In this document: one piece after another, positions 17,538 to 26,383 of the stretch
Position numbering within the stretch: the first letter of the stretch is position 1
How the letters are laid out: every line of letters starts with the position of its first letter
Assembly (NCBI RefSeq): GCF_003390885.1
Contig: NZ_QMEL01000001.1
Coordinates: forward strand, 596,888 to 660,887
Direction: 5' to 3'
From: Pelagibacterium sediminicola
Lineage (GTDB): Bacteria > Pseudomonadota > Alphaproteobacteria > Rhizobiales > Devosiaceae
DNA: 64,000 nt
The notes under the pieces: generated by a model
The model's input: the letters and a program-made list of their open reading frames with translations, nothing else
What the model was told of the DNA's origin: nothing
Databases searched by the model: none
Position numbers and translations under genes: made by a program

Positions 17538-18455
17538 ATGATCGAAAAACTTGCCCTTATCGGCATCGGGCTTATCGGCTCCTCGATCGCACGCGGCGTG
17601 AGGGCCAGGGGGCTGGCCCGGACCATCGCGATTTCGACGCGCAAGAAGGATACGCTTGCCGAGGCCGAAGCGCTGGGGCTGGGCGATATCTATACGCTCG
17701 ATGCGGCCGAGGCGGTCAGGAACGCCGATCTCGTGATCCTTTGCACGCCCGTTGGCGCCTATGAGGCGGTCATGGACCAGATCGCCCCGGCGCTGGCGCC
17801 GGGGGCCATCCTGTCCGATGTCGGCTCGGTCAAGGGCCACGTCCATCAGGCGCTCAAGCCCAAAATTCCGCAAGGGGTGCATTTCATTCCCGGCCACCCG
17901 CTGGCGGGCACCGAGCATTCCGGGCCGGCGGCAGGGTTTGCCGAGCTTTTCGAGAACCGCTGGTGCGTCCTGACGCCCGATGCGGACGCCGATCCGCAGG
18001 CGGTCGAAAAGCTCACCGCCTTCTGGCAGGGGCTGGGGGCCAATGTCGAGACGATGGACCCCACGCATCACGATCTGGTGCTGGCCATCACCAGCCACGT
18101 GCCGCACCTTGTGGCCTATAATATCGTGGGCACGGTGGCCGATCTGGAGGCGCATACGCAATCGGAAGTCATCAAGTTTTCCGCCTCCGGGTTCCGCGAT
18201 TTCACCCGTATCGCGGCTTCCGATCCCGTGATGTGGCGCGACGTGTTCCTCACCAATCGCGACGCGGTGCTCGAAATGCTGGGGCGGTTCCTCGAGGACC
18301 TTTCGGTGCTTCAGCGCGCGGTCAGGATCGGAGACGGTCCGGCGCTCGAGGATCTGTTCACCCGCACCCGCGCCATCCGCCGCTCGATCATCGAGGCGGG
18401 CCAGGAGACCGATGCGCCCGACTTCGGGCGGCACGGGGCATCGCCCAAAAAATAA
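17538..18455 (+). CDS. tyrC: Prephenate/arogenate dehydrogenase
   Basis: A 305-aa enzyme of tyrosine biosynthesis that oxidatively decarboxylates prephenate or arogenate with NAD(P)+. The N-terminal Rossmann motif LIGIGLIGSS is followed by CTPVGAYE, the substrate motif GHPLAGTEHSG and the helical SHVPHLVAYNIVG dimer region. It starts at the base after the hisC stop. It converges with the broken diguanylate cyclase, with only 10 bp between the stop codons. Confidence 0.9.
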   Translation: MIEKLALIGIGLIGSSIARGVRARGLARTIAISTRKKDTLAEAEALGLGDIYTLDAAEAVRNADLVILCTPVGAYEAVMDQIAPALAPGAILSDVGSVKGHVHQALKPKIPQGVHFIPGHPLAGTEHSGPAAGFAELFENRWCVLTPDADADPQAVEKLTAFWQGLGANVETMDPTHHDLVLAITSHVPHLVAYNIVGTVADLEAHTQSEVIKFSASGFRDFTRIAASDPVMWRDVFLTNRDAVLEMLGRFLEDLSVLQRAVRIGDGPALEDLFTRTRAIRRSIIEAGQETDAPDFGRHGASPKK

Positions 18456-18465
18456 TGACCGCACT

Positions 18466-19469
18466 CTAGGTGCCCGTGGAGCGCAACGTTTCGTCGGCCA
18501 GGGGGCCGGACAGCCCCGGCATGGCGCCATTGGCGCAGACCACGCGGTCGCGGCCGTCCGATTTGGCGCGGTAGAGCGCCCGGTCGGCGGCGCGGTAAAG
18601 GTCGCGGGCCGAATGGCCCTGGGAGAGTTCGGCTATGCCCACCGAAAAGGTCACCGGCTGTGGGAGCGGCAGGGGCTGGCTGGCGCGCAGCCAGTCGCGG
18701 CGGAACCGCTGCACGGCCCGCCAGCCCGCCTCGATATGGGTGCCGGGCATGATGAGCAGGAATTCCTCGCCCCCACCCGTCCGGCGCGATTGATATTGCG
18801 GAAAGCGCCGGCCAGTTCGCGGCCCAGATGGCGCAATACCTCGTCGCCCGCGTCGTGGCCGAGCGTGTCGTTGATCTGCTTGAAGTGATCCAGATCGATG
18901 AGCGCGATGGTGAGCGGGCTGGCCGTGCGGGCCGCCGTATCGAGATAGCGCATGATGGCGCGGCGACTGGCAGTGCCCGTCAACTCGTCGGTCCGTGCTT
19001 CTTCCTGGGCGGCGTCGCGGGCGATGGTGAGATCGGTCTCCTTGGCCTTGAAGGCCGTAAGATCGACAAGGACCAGAAGTACCCAGCCGTCGCCATAGCT
19101 GGTTTCGTGCGCCTGGAACCAGCGCCCGTCGCGGAAATCGATCTCGAACCGCCGATAGGGCACCGAGCGTCGCCGGCGGCGGGCGGCCCTGAGCCAGAAT
19201 TCGATGTCGTCAGTCCGGATCAGCGGGCCCTGCCCGGTTCCGTGACAGCGGCGGATGACGCTCGAAAAGGTCTGGGGGCCGTCCGCGACGGCATAGAGCG
19301 AGGCAAAGCTGGAACTGCAATAGACCAGCCGGTCATCGGGATCGAACAGGGCCAGAGGGACGGGGCTTGCCGCAATGCCTTCGACGAGCCGGGAGATCGT
19401 CTCGACGCCGTATCCCGCGACGAGGCCGCGAACGGACGCAGGAATGTCGGCCTTGAGGCGTGTGACCAT
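18466..19469 (-). pseudogene. PAS-GGDEF diguanylate cyclase interrupted by a 1-base frameshift
   Basis: Read with one correction this is a 334-aa protein. Residues about 25-150 form a PAS-like sensor (VPLALFDPDDRLVYCSSSF). A GGDEF domain follows with ARTDELTGTASRRA and DLDHFKQINDTLGHDAGDEVL. Translation from ATG 19469 then loses frame at a run of five Gs (plus strand CCCCC 18770-18774). One extra G restores RVGGEEFLLIMPGTH and continues to the natural stop at 18466, through FSVGIAEL and ADRALYRAKSDGRD. The break is therefore inside the catalytic GGEEF signature. No RxxD inhibitory site precedes it. If intact, the enzyme would make cyclic di-GMP. It may be a real mutation, a phase-variable run or a sequencing error. 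Confidence 0.85.
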
Positions 19470-19657
19470 GGGGTCCGCGATCCGTTTTCCGGTTGGATGA
19501 CGCGCCCTGCGGCGGGCGGATCATGCGCGATAAGCCAAGCAAGCCACGGCGGAGATTGCCAAGCTTTTAACGCATCCGGTTTTGCCGTGCGTTTCGTTGC
19601 CGGTGGATTACGCGCGGGGCGGGGTTTTTAGTCAAATTGCGAAATTCCCCGTCTTTT

Positions 19658-20623
19658 TCAAAAAAGCGGGGCGATGGCCATGACCGGCAGGATGCCCACA
19701 AAGAGCATGCCCCCGCGCGCCGACAGGTTCTGGCTATAGGTGCCCTCGGCGTCGGGCTCACCAAGGAGCATGGCGGCGAGCGGGTCCTGGACAAGGCCGG
19801 GGAAACGTTCGACCAGCCCCTGCGAGGAGACGGCGAGCGTTGCATTGAGCCGGCCCGCGTCATCAAGGGTGGCATCGCCACTGGCGCTGAACGCCATGTC
19901 CTGGGCGTGGGCCTCCAATTGCCTGAGGGTCGCCGTACCGCCCGCCATCTGCCAGAGGCGCAGGGCGTCGGGGCGGGCGAGGAGATCGAATGGCGGCAGG
20001 CCGGTCAATCGCCCGTCCATGCTCGCCTCGCCATCGGCGATCGCAAAATCCTCGACTGCAAGCCCATCGAGGCGGGCATAGATGTCGAGGCTCGTGCCCT
20101 GGGCCTCGGGGGGGTGGGCCGATGTGGCATCGATGAGGTGGAATTCGAGGTGGCTGGCGCGGGCAAGTTCCACCGATCCGAACAGGGCATCGGCGTGGAC
20201 CAGATTGTCGCCGATCATCGAGAAGCGGGCGAGGCGGTCGCCGCCGAGACGCAGGCTGGCGCGCAGATTGTCCCAGCGCAATTCATGGGTGCTGCCGGTG
20301 AAGGCATCGGAAAGGCGCGCGGGGCTGTGGGCAAAGAGCTGGAGGTGGGTGGGGCGGTAGAAAAGCGCGGTGGCGCTGAGCTCCGGGATCGTCAGGGTCA
20401 GGTCGCCCGAGGTGATTTCGGCGTTGGTGCAGACGGGCGAGAAATGGAAGGGAAAGCCCGAAACGGCAAACGTCCCGCAGGCGATGCGGGGGGAGGTGGT
20501 CCCGTCGGCCGCGGCCAGCCGCTCGGCTTCCGCGCCGATCCGGTTGGCGATGTAATACCAGCCGCCGGCCCAAAGGGCCGTGGCGCCGAGAACAAGGACG
20601 ATGAGAATAAGGAATCGCTTCAT
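19658..20623 (-). CDS. DUF2125 domain protein, membrane-anchored periplasmic
   Basis: 321 aa. An uncleaved or cleavable N-terminal hydrophobic segment (MKRFLILIVLVLGATALWAGGWYYIA) is followed by a long beta-type domain matching the alphaproteobacterial DUF2125 family. A cysteine pair (RIACGTF and SPVCTNAE) could form a disulfide in the periplasm. Function is unknown. DUF2125 genes commonly neighbour tyrC and chaC in Hyphomicrobiales. The stop codon is overlapped by an A/T-rich hairpin (ccccgctttttt...aaagacgggg) that may act in transcript ending. Confidence 0.78.
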   Translation of the reverse strand: MKRFLILIVLVLGATALWAGGWYYIANRIGAEAERLAAADGTTSPRIACGTFAVSGFPFHFSPVCTNAEITSGDLTLTIPELSATALFYRPTHLQLFAHSPARLSDAFTGSTHELRWDNLRASLRLGGDRLARFSMIGDNLVHADALFGSVELARASHLEFHLIDATSAHPPEAQGTSLDIYARLDGLAVEDFAIADGEASMDGRLTGLPPFDLLARPDALRLWQMAGGTATLRQLEAHAQDMAFSASGDATLDDAGRLNATLAVSSQGLVERFPGLVQDPLAAMLLGEPDAEGTYSQNLSARGGMLFVGILPVMAIAPLF

Positions 20624-20710
20624 GGCTCCATCTTCTATCGCGCGGGAACGTGGCCGTCATCGGGCAATATTGGTGGCAGGGCAATCGCATATGGTTCGGC
20701 TGACGCCGAA

Positions 20711-20880
20711 TCCCCCCTCCCCTTTCGGCGCTCGCAAGGGTCCACTGGACCCTTGCGTTCCGGCGCTGCCGGAACCGCTTGAAAGTCCCCCACAAGGGGG
20801 GAGGTGCTGGCCTTGTGCGTAGGGAAGTTCCCAAGAAAAGGAAACACCCTCCCCTTGATGGGGAGGGTTGGGGAGGGGTG
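20711..20880 (-). repeat. Family B repeat, long form (copy B2)
   Basis: Reverse orientation relative to B1: tcccccctcccc...cccccacaaggggggaggtg...caccctccccttgatgggga...gggaggggtg. It includes the same extra inner segment as B1 with gttccgg-cgctg-ccggaac. It fills half of the 346-bp gap between the divergent DUF2125 and chaC genes. The remainder of that gap shows no further gene. Confidence 0.8.
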
Positions 20881-20969
20881 AAGCCACAAGCGCAGATTCA
20901 TATGCGATGGCCCTGATATCGGCGGGCGGCCCGCTTGCGGGCGGGGCCGAGTCGTGGCATCGAAGAGGC

Positions 20970-21521
20970 ATGTCCCATTCTATCGACGCTCCCGTTCCCT
21001 GGATATTCGGGTATGGATCGCTGATCTGGTCGCCGGGCTTTGCCTATGAGGCCGCCGAGCGCGCGCTGCTGCGCGGGGCGCACAGGCGGCTGTGCGTCCT
21101 GTCCCACCACCATCGCGGAACGCCCGAGCGGCCGGGACTGGTGTTCGGGCTCGAACGCGGGGGTGCCTGCGTGGGGCGGGCGTTCAGGGTCGCGCCCGAT
21201 GCCTGGCCGGCGGTGCGCGACTATCTGCGCGAGCGCGAGCAGGTGACGGCGGTCTATCGCGAGGCCCTGCGTACGGTAAGGCTCGCGGGCGGGGAGACCG
21301 TCACGGCGCTTGTGTTTCTCGCCGATCCCGGTCACGCGCAATATGCGGGACGGCTGTCGCTCGATGAGCAGCTTGCCTATGTGCACGGCGCGCGGGGGTC
21401 TTCGGGGGCCAATGAGGACTATGTCATCAACACCGCCGAACATCTGGCGGTGCTGGGGATCAAAGACCGGCAGGTGCTGGCGCTGAGCGCCATGCTCAAA
21501 AACGGCAGACAGGGCGCTTGA
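20970..21521 (+). CDS. Glutathione-specific gamma-glutamylcyclotransferase, ChaC-like
   Basis: 183 aa. The substrate loop WIFGYGSLIWSPGF at residues 11-24 is the ChaC/GGCT signature. Glu90 in DYLREREQ is a candidate for the catalytic acid. Family members split glutathione into 5-oxoproline and Cys-Gly in the cytoplasm. The start at 20970 (MSHSIDAPVP) gives the usual distance to the motif, though AGAGG is too close to be an ideal ribosome site and an upstream start is possible. It converges with the 114-aa gene; a perfect-looking 14-bp inverted repeat separates them. Confidence 0.85.
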   Translation: MSHSIDAPVPWIFGYGSLIWSPGFAYEAAERALLRGAHRRLCVLSHHHRGTPERPGLVFGLERGGACVGRAFRVAPDAWPAVRDYLREREQVTAVYREALRTVRLAGGETVTALVFLADPGHAQYAGRLSLDEQLAYVHGARGSSGANEDYVINTAEHLAVLGIKDRQVLALSAMLKNGRQGA

Positions 21522-21541
21522 GGCCCGGGATGCTCTAAACT

Positions 21542-21574
21542 GAACGAATCGAACGAAAACCGTTCAATTCGTTC
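21542..21574. repeat. 14-bp inverted repeat between convergent genes
   Basis: GAACGAATCGAACG, loop AAAAC, CGTTCAATTCGTTC: 13 of 14 pairs are Watson-Crick and one is G-T. It lacks the GC-rich stem and T-run of a normal terminator. Each arm holds two GAACGAA-like units. It may end transcripts from both sides or bind a protein. Confidence 0.6.
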
Positions 21575-21585
21575 ACTTGAAAATT

Positions 21586-21930
21586 TCAGGCGGCGCTGCG
21601 CCCGATGGCGGCATGGGTGCCTTCAAGGTCCCACACCAGCGTCATGCGGGCCAGGTCGTCGCCCGGCGCGGGCAGGGTGAGGATGGAGGCACCTGCGGCG
21701 AGCGCTGTGCGAAAGCGCGCGCGGCTGGCGTGGTCGATGACCAGATCCTCGGAAATTCCGGCCCAGCGGATCGTGCCGTGATCGCACAAAACGTAGAGCT
21801 GGCCCTCGCGCAACGCAAACCCTTCCGCCTCGACGGCGGTCAGAACGTAGCGCCGCCCCGACCGTCCGGTCCACAGCACTCGCAGGGCCTTGATGCCGCT
21901 CTCTGGCGCAATTGCAGCTTCATGAGTCAT
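21586..21930 (-). CDS. Uncharacterised 114-aa protein with LexA-box promoter
   Basis: 114 aa starting MTHEAAIAPESGIKALRVLW; GGAGGGG lies just upstream of the ATG. The sequence is beta-rich in the middle (RRYVLTAVEAEGFAL, LYVLCDHGTIRWAG), then helical, and lacks a signal peptide or membrane segment. I do not recognise the family. A sigma-70 promoter with a GTTC-N7-GTTC box over its -10 lies 130-160 bp upstream and is the only promoter seen, so DNA-damage control is possible. An alternative GTG-started 32-codon frame overlaps the leader but has no support. Confidence 0.7.
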   Translation of the reverse strand: MTHEAAIAPESGIKALRVLWTGRSGRRYVLTAVEAEGFALREGQLYVLCDHGTIRWAGISEDLVIDHASRARFRTALAAGASILTLPAPGDDLARMTLVWDLEGTHAAIGRSAA

Positions 21931-22059
21931 GGCCGCCCCTCCAGGGACCAAATCGGGGTTTGGAACATCCGGTTGCGCGTGGTGCGTTGAACGCCAGCGC
22001 TTCCGACCCGTTCCACACTACGCCCCACCGGGTGAACCGGGGATAAACGGGGCAAAGAA

Positions 22060-22093
22060 GAACAAAATTAGAACAAATGCGATCGATCGTCAA
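22060..22093 (-). promoter_or_regulatory. Promoter overlapped by candidate LexA box
   Basis: On the minus strand: TTGACG (22088-22093), 17-bp spacer, TAATTT (22065-22070). The -10 is covered by GTTCTAATTTTGTTC (22060-22074), an exact alphaproteobacterial LexA operator. This is the classic position for repression. It faces the 114-aa gene. Confidence 0.5.
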
Positions 22094-22200
22094 TATTGCA
22101 ATCCGACGATTAGGCGACGATAGGGAGAAAAAGTCAATATATTGTGTTCATGGTATGGCGGGGCACAATCTGTGCGTCAAAATGACTCGATGACGGGCGC

Positions 22201-23025
22201 TCAGAGCTTGTCGCCGATCTGGGTCTCCAAGCGCGCCAGAGCCTCGCGCAGCCGCGGCGAAATGGGGCGGGCCAGGCCTTCGCGGGCGTCTTCGAGCACC
22301 ATGCGGTTGGTCTCGGTTTCGATGGCATTGGTCAGCGTTGCCAGAAATTCGTCGGCGGCAAGGCCGGGCATGATGGGAGGCAGGAATTTGGCGCGCGCCG
22401 TGCCGGGCCAGAGAACGAGGCTGTTGCGCCCCCAGTAGAGGCCCGAGGTCAGCGCCACCGGCACCACCGGCACATCGAGCGCCCGATACATCTTGACGAT
22501 GCCCGAGCGGTAGGCGGGCTCGTCGAGCGGGGCACGGCGGGTGCCCTCGGGGAAGATGACGACGCGGTAACCCCGCGCCAGCGCGGCCCGCGCCTCTTCC
22601 ATCATCAGGGGCAGGGCGTCCTTGCCCTTCTTGCGGTCGACCGAGATGGTGTTGATCCAGCGCGCCGCCCAGCCAAAGAGGGGAATATCGAGCAGTTCCT
22701 TCTTGGCAATGAATGCAGGCTCTTCGGTATGGGGGAGGATGGCGAAGATGTCCCAGTCGGACTGGTGCTTGGCGCCGATGATGCAGCCGCCCCCGGGGAT
22801 GTTTTCGGCACCGCTCACCTTTGTGCGGATGCCCACGATCCAGCGCAGGAAAAAAAGATTGGCGCGGCCCCAATACATGGCGATGGCCTTGCCCTGATCC
22901 CGCGCCCCGGGAGTGAGCCTGCTCATCAGGCCCACGACGATGGCGAGCGGAATGGTGTGTATGAAGAACACGAGATAGAAAACGATCGAGCGCATGGCCT
23001 GAATGATCATCCGGGCGGCCTTCAT
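22201..23025 (-). CDS. plsC: 1-acyl-sn-glycerol-3-phosphate acyltransferase
   Basis: 274 aa. An N-terminal membrane segment (SIVFYLVFFIHTIPLAIVVGL) is followed by the acyltransferase motif HQSDWD (HX4D), GWAARWINTISVDR, and FPEGTR, which binds the glycerol phosphate. It adds the second acyl chain to make phosphatidic acid at the inner membrane. The start is uncertain: ATG 23025, or ATG 23010, which has GAAGG eight bases upstream. It lies downstream of ftsEX on the same strand, a common neighbour in this order, but a repeat (B3) intervenes. Confidence 0.9.
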   Translation of the reverse strand: MKAARMIIQAMRSIVFYLVFFIHTIPLAIVVGLMSRLTPGARDQGKAIAMYWGRANLFFLRWIVGIRTKVSGAENIPGGGCIIGAKHQSDWDIFAILPHTEEPAFIAKKELLDIPLFGWAARWINTISVDRKKGKDALPLMMEEARAALARGYRVVIFPEGTRRAPLDEPAYRSGIVKMYRALDVPVVPVALTSGLYWGRNSLVLWPGTARAKFLPPIMPGLAADEFLATLTNAIETETNRMVLEDAREGLARPISPRLREALARLETQIGDKL

Positions 23026-23156
23026 CCTCAAAATTTCAGCGCCACATCGCTTAGCGTTCCGCGCGCGGGGGGGCAAGCGGCAAACGTCGGAGGAGGCAAG
23101 GTGGAGACTTCGTCCTCAGGAGGCAGCACCAACATAGTTGCTTCGGCTTACGCCGA

Positions 23157-23266
23157 TCCCCCCTCCCAGCCTCCCCCACAAGGGGGGAGGTGCTGGCCTT
23201 GTGCGTATGGGAGCGCCCAAGAAAAGAATGCACCCTCCCCTTGATGGGGAGGGCTGGGGAGGGGTG
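23157..23266 (-). repeat. Family B repeat, short form (copy B3)
   Basis: ccccctcccagcctccccca...aggggggaggtgctggcctt...caccctccccttgatgggga, ending gggaggggtg. It lacks the extra inner segment of B1 and B2. It occupies the gap between ftsX and plsC. Confidence 0.82.
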
Positions 23267-23323
23267 AAGCCACAAGCGCGGATATGAAATGCGAAGGGCC
23301 CTGTCTTCACGGCGGAAGCGGGC

Positions 23324-24244
23324 TCACGAAATCTGCAGCAGGAACCGCCGGACGGTCAGCCGCGAGGTGATGGCGGTGAGCCCCGCGATCACCATCACGA
23401 CCCCGGCAATGCCCAAAAGCCCGTTGAGCCCCAGAGCGAACCGACCGAAGAAAAAGCCGAGCTGGGCCGAAGAGGGTTCGGGCATCACCGCGTTTATCGC
23501 CATCCCCACGGCGATGAAAAAGACGATGGCCGCCAGCCCGCCCGCCGCGCCGCCCTTCAGCCCGATCATCAGGAACCGGCCCTGGAACTCTCCGGCGATG
23601 AACCGGTTCGAGGCGCCGATGAAATGGAGCACGTCGACGATCTCGCGGTTGGTGGACATGGTGCCGCGCGTGGCAAAAACGATGGCGAGCGCGGTGGCGA
23701 CCAGGATGAGCGAGAGGACCAATATGCCCGAGACGACGATGGTGCCGGCCATGGTATTGAGCTGGACGCGCCAGGCGGCGTGGGTTTCGAGCCCCGCCCC
23801 TGCGATCCCCGCGATCTCGCTTTCGAGCCGGGTGATGTCGGCGGCGTTGGGGTCGGAAAGCCTCACGATCACGAGGCGGGGGATGGAAAGATCGGAAAGA
23901 TCGAGCCCGGCCCCCAGCCAGGGTTCGAGCAGAGCCTCGCTTTCCTCGAGCGAGAGCGCGCGCGCCTCGGCGACGCCGGGAATGGCTTCGGCAAGCGAAA
24001 TGGCCAGCCTTATATTGCTTTCGAGCACCTCGCCATCGACGGGGCGGATCTGGATGGTGAGTTCGCGCCCCACATCGGCCGACCAGCCCACCGCCGATTT
24101 CTGGACGAGCAGCACCCCCCCGAAGGTGACGCAGGACAGGAAGGTCATGATCCCGATGAGCAGCATCAGCGTGCGCCCGGCCACCGACTGGGCGGGCACG
24201 ATGGGACCGGGGCGGTAAAAGCCGATCTTGAGACCCTCACTCAT
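23324..24244 (-). CDS. ftsX: Cell division protein FtsX
   Basis: 306 aa with four predicted membrane segments, the first at about residues 23-50 and three in the C-terminal half, separated by a large periplasmic loop (residues about 55-165). FtsX with the ATPase FtsE forms an ABC-type complex that activates peptidoglycan hydrolysis at the division septum. Its start overlaps the end of ftsE by 8 bp, so the two are translationally coupled. Confidence 0.93.
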   Translation of the reverse strand: MSEGLKIGFYRPGPIVPAQSVAGRTLMLLIGIMTFLSCVTFGGVLLVQKSAVGWSADVGRELTIQIRPVDGEVLESNIRLAISLAEAIPGVAEARALSLEESEALLEPWLGAGLDLSDLSIPRLVIVRLSDPNAADITRLESEIAGIAGAGLETHAAWRVQLNTMAGTIVVSGILVLSLILVATALAIVFATRGTMSTNREIVDVLHFIGASNRFIAGEFQGRFLMIGLKGGAAGGLAAIVFFIAVGMAINAVMPEPSSAQLGFFFGRFALGLNGLLGIAGVVMVIAGLTAITSRLTVRRFLLQIS

Positions 24245-24896
24245 GGATGACCAGTTCCCCCTCGTTCAAGAGCATGCGCGGATAGCCGAACTTGTCGAGC
24301 AGCGCCAGCTCGTGGGTGGCGAGGATGATCGTCGTCCCCATGCGGTTGAGCTCCTCGAAAAGATGCAGCAGGCGCTCGGACAATTCGGGGTCGACATTGC
24401 CGGTGGGCTCGTCGGCAAGAAGGATGTCGGGCTTGGCGATCACCGCGCGGGCGATGGCCGCGCGCTGCTTTTCCCCACCCGACAAAAGCGAAGGATAGGC
24501 GTCCATGCGGTCGCCCAGTCCGACCCAGTCGAGCAGTTCCTCGACATTGGCGCGGTAGCTCGTTTCCGACTGGCCGCGCACGCGCAAGGGAAGTGCGACG
24601 TTCTCGAAGGTCGTCAGGTGATCGAGCAGGCGAAACTCCTGGAAGACGATGCCGATATGACGGCGCATCTGCAACAGCCGGTCGCGGTCGAGCTTGATGA
24701 CGTCCTCGCCGAACATGGTGACCCGGCCGCGCGTCGGTTTGAGCGAAAGCAGCAGGAGGCGCAGCAGCGAGGTCTTGCCCGAGCCCGATGGCCCGGTCAG
24801 GAAATGGAACGAGCCGGGATCGATGGAAAAGGACAGGTCCTTGAGGATTTCCGGGCCATGGCCGTAACGCAGCCCTACATTTTCAAATGCGATCAA
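24237..24896 (-). CDS. ftsE: Cell division ATP-binding protein FtsE
   Basis: 219 aa ABC ATPase. Walker A GPSGSGKT is at residues 35-42, the ABC signature LSGGEKQR and Walker B ILLADEPTGNVD follow, and the switch histidine is in ILATHE. It partners FtsX at the septum. It is divergent from the zinc-ribbon gene with 154 bp between starts; several A/T-rich patches there could hold both promoters. Confidence 0.95.
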   Translation of the reverse strand: MIAFENVGLRYGHGPEILKDLSFSIDPGSFHFLTGPSGSGKTSLLRLLLLSLKPTRGRVTMFGEDVIKLDRDRLLQMRRHIGIVFQEFRLLDHLTTFENVALPLRVRGQSETSYRANVEELLDWVGLGDRMDAYPSLLSGGEKQRAAIARAVIAKPDILLADEPTGNVDPELSERLLHLFEELNRMGTTIILATHELALLDKFGYPRMLLNEGELVIHE

Positions 24897-25050
24897 CCGG
24901 TGCCTCTTGTTCCCGAATCACCTCTATGGGCGCGATAATATCAGTCATCGCGCTCCAGTGGCCGTATTGGGGCGGTGTTTTAAGAGTTTTAACCCAAAGC
25001 GCCCTAGGGTGCGGCATGCACCCCATCAACCTTTGCGCCGGGTCCGCCGC

Positions 25051-25884
25051 GTGATCATCACCTGCCCCAATTGTCAGACCCGTTACAGGGTTGCGTCCGA
25101 TGCGCTGAGCGCGGCGGGACGGCAGGTGCAGTGCGCGACCTGTGCGCAGATGTGGATGGCGACGCCCAGCTTCCCCCCGCCGCCGGACCCGTTCGACGAT
25201 CCCGATCCCGATGACGACGAGCTTGGCTTCCGCGCCGATGACGATACGCTGTTCGGCGAGGCGGATGAAACGATGCTCGATGCCGCGTTCATCGCGGAAG
25301 AAGAACGCGAAAACGGCCCGCCGGAACCGCCCGGGGACCCTCCCATCGTCCGAAAGCGCAGCGGGGAGGGCGATGGCGTTTTGGTACGGGCGCGTATGGA
25401 TGAACTGGCCAGGCGGCGCAATGCGGCAATCCGCAAACTGCCCATGGCGCGCTTTCGCCGGGCGGCCCGGGTCGTGCTGGTGCTGATAATGGTGATAAGC
25501 GTTGCCGCGGGGATCTGGCTGCGCACCGATATCGTGCGCAATTACCCGGAAATGGATGCGTTTTACCGGCTCCTGGGCCTGGGCACCAATGTCATCGGGC
25601 TCCAGATCGGCGATCTTAACATTTTGCGAACCACCCGCGATGGAAACCCGGTGATCTTGGTCCATGCGGAGGTATCAAATACGACCGCGGGCCTTGTCCC
25701 TGTGCCCAACGTGCTGGTGAGCCTGCTGGGTATGGACCGGCAGGTGATCTACGAATGGAGCGTCACGCCCTCGGTGCGCAGCATCCTGCCGGGGGACGTG
25801 CTTTCGATCGATACGCAACTGACCTCGCCACCGGCGGGGGTGGAAACGGTGCGACTGAGCTTTGTCGAAGGGTCGGCGCCGTAA
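25051..25884 (+). CDS. MJ0042-type zinc-ribbon membrane protein
   Basis: 277 aa from GTG 25051: MIITCPNCQTRYRVASDAL. The N-terminal CxxC...CATC (CPNC and CATC) is the MJ0042 zinc ribbon. An acidic linker (FDDPDPDDDE) follows, then a single membrane helix (VVLVLIMVISVAAGIWL, about residues 147-163) and a C-terminal beta domain of DUF3426 type (VHAEVSNTTAG...). So it is a cytoplasmic zinc finger joined to a periplasmic domain. Function is unknown. It is a usual divergent neighbour of ftsE. The stop codon overlaps nothing; a receiver protein gene follows 57 bp later. Confidence 0.8.
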   Translation: MIITCPNCQTRYRVASDALSAAGRQVQCATCAQMWMATPSFPPPPDPFDDPDPDDDELGFRADDDTLFGEADETMLDAAFIAEEERENGPPEPPGDPPIVRKRSGEGDGVLVRARMDELARRRNAAIRKLPMARFRRAARVVLVLIMVISVAAGIWLRTDIVRNYPEMDAFYRLLGLGTNVIGLQIGDLNILRTTRDGNPVILVHAEVSNTTAGLVPVPNVLVSLLGMDRQVIYEWSVTPSVRSILPGDVLSIDTQLTSPPAGVETVRLSFVEGSAP

Positions 25885-25941
25885 ATGAACGTCAATAACG
25901 AACCGCGTGCCCGGACACGCAAACCAGACAGGGGTGGGAAG

Positions 25942-26343
25942 ATGGCACGCATACTGGTGGCCGAAGACGATGACAATGTCCGCGCGTTCGTGGTGCGCGC
26001 GCTCGAAATGTCCGGGCACGTCGTGAGCTTTGCCGAAGATGGCGGGCTGGCGCTCGAGGCGGTGGCCGAGGCCGATGGCGCGTTCGATCTCCTGCTCTCC
26101 GACATCAAGATGCCGGTGATGGACGGCATCGGTCTGGCGCTTTCGGTCAGTTCGGCCTATCCGGACCTCAAGATCATGCTCATGACCGGCTTTGCCGACC
26201 AGCGCGAACGCGCGCACGGGCTCGATGCGCTGGTCTATGACGTGCTCAACAAGCCCTTCTCGCTCGCGCAACTGGTCGAAAAGGTCGCCGACGCGCTGGC
26301 CGGGCGGCCAGTCGAGATCGTGCCGCTGGCGCGGTCGGTTTAG
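25942..26343 (+). CDS. cpdR: Single-domain response regulator, CpdR-like
   Basis: 133 aa, only a receiver domain: MARILVAEDDDNVRAFVVRA, phosphoacceptor Asp54 in LLSDIKMPVMDG, then MTGFAD and the LNKPF lysine. Size and sequence fit CpdR, which when unphosphorylated delivers substrates such as CtrA and PdeA to ClpXP during the alphaproteobacterial cell cycle. The start at 25942 has AGGGGTGGGAAG directly upstream; an in-frame ATG at 25885 is less likely. It is near ftsEX but the CckA-ChpT phosphorelay is not in the window. Confidence 0.8.
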   Translation: MARILVAEDDDNVRAFVVRALEMSGHVVSFAEDGGLALEAVAEADGAFDLLLSDIKMPVMDGIGLALSVSSAYPDLKIMLMTGFADQRERAHGLDALVYDVLNKPFSLAQLVEKVADALAGRPVEIVPLARSV

Positions 26344-26383
26344 GGTTTTCCGCCTCGATATCCGGAGCTTTTGGACAAGCACC

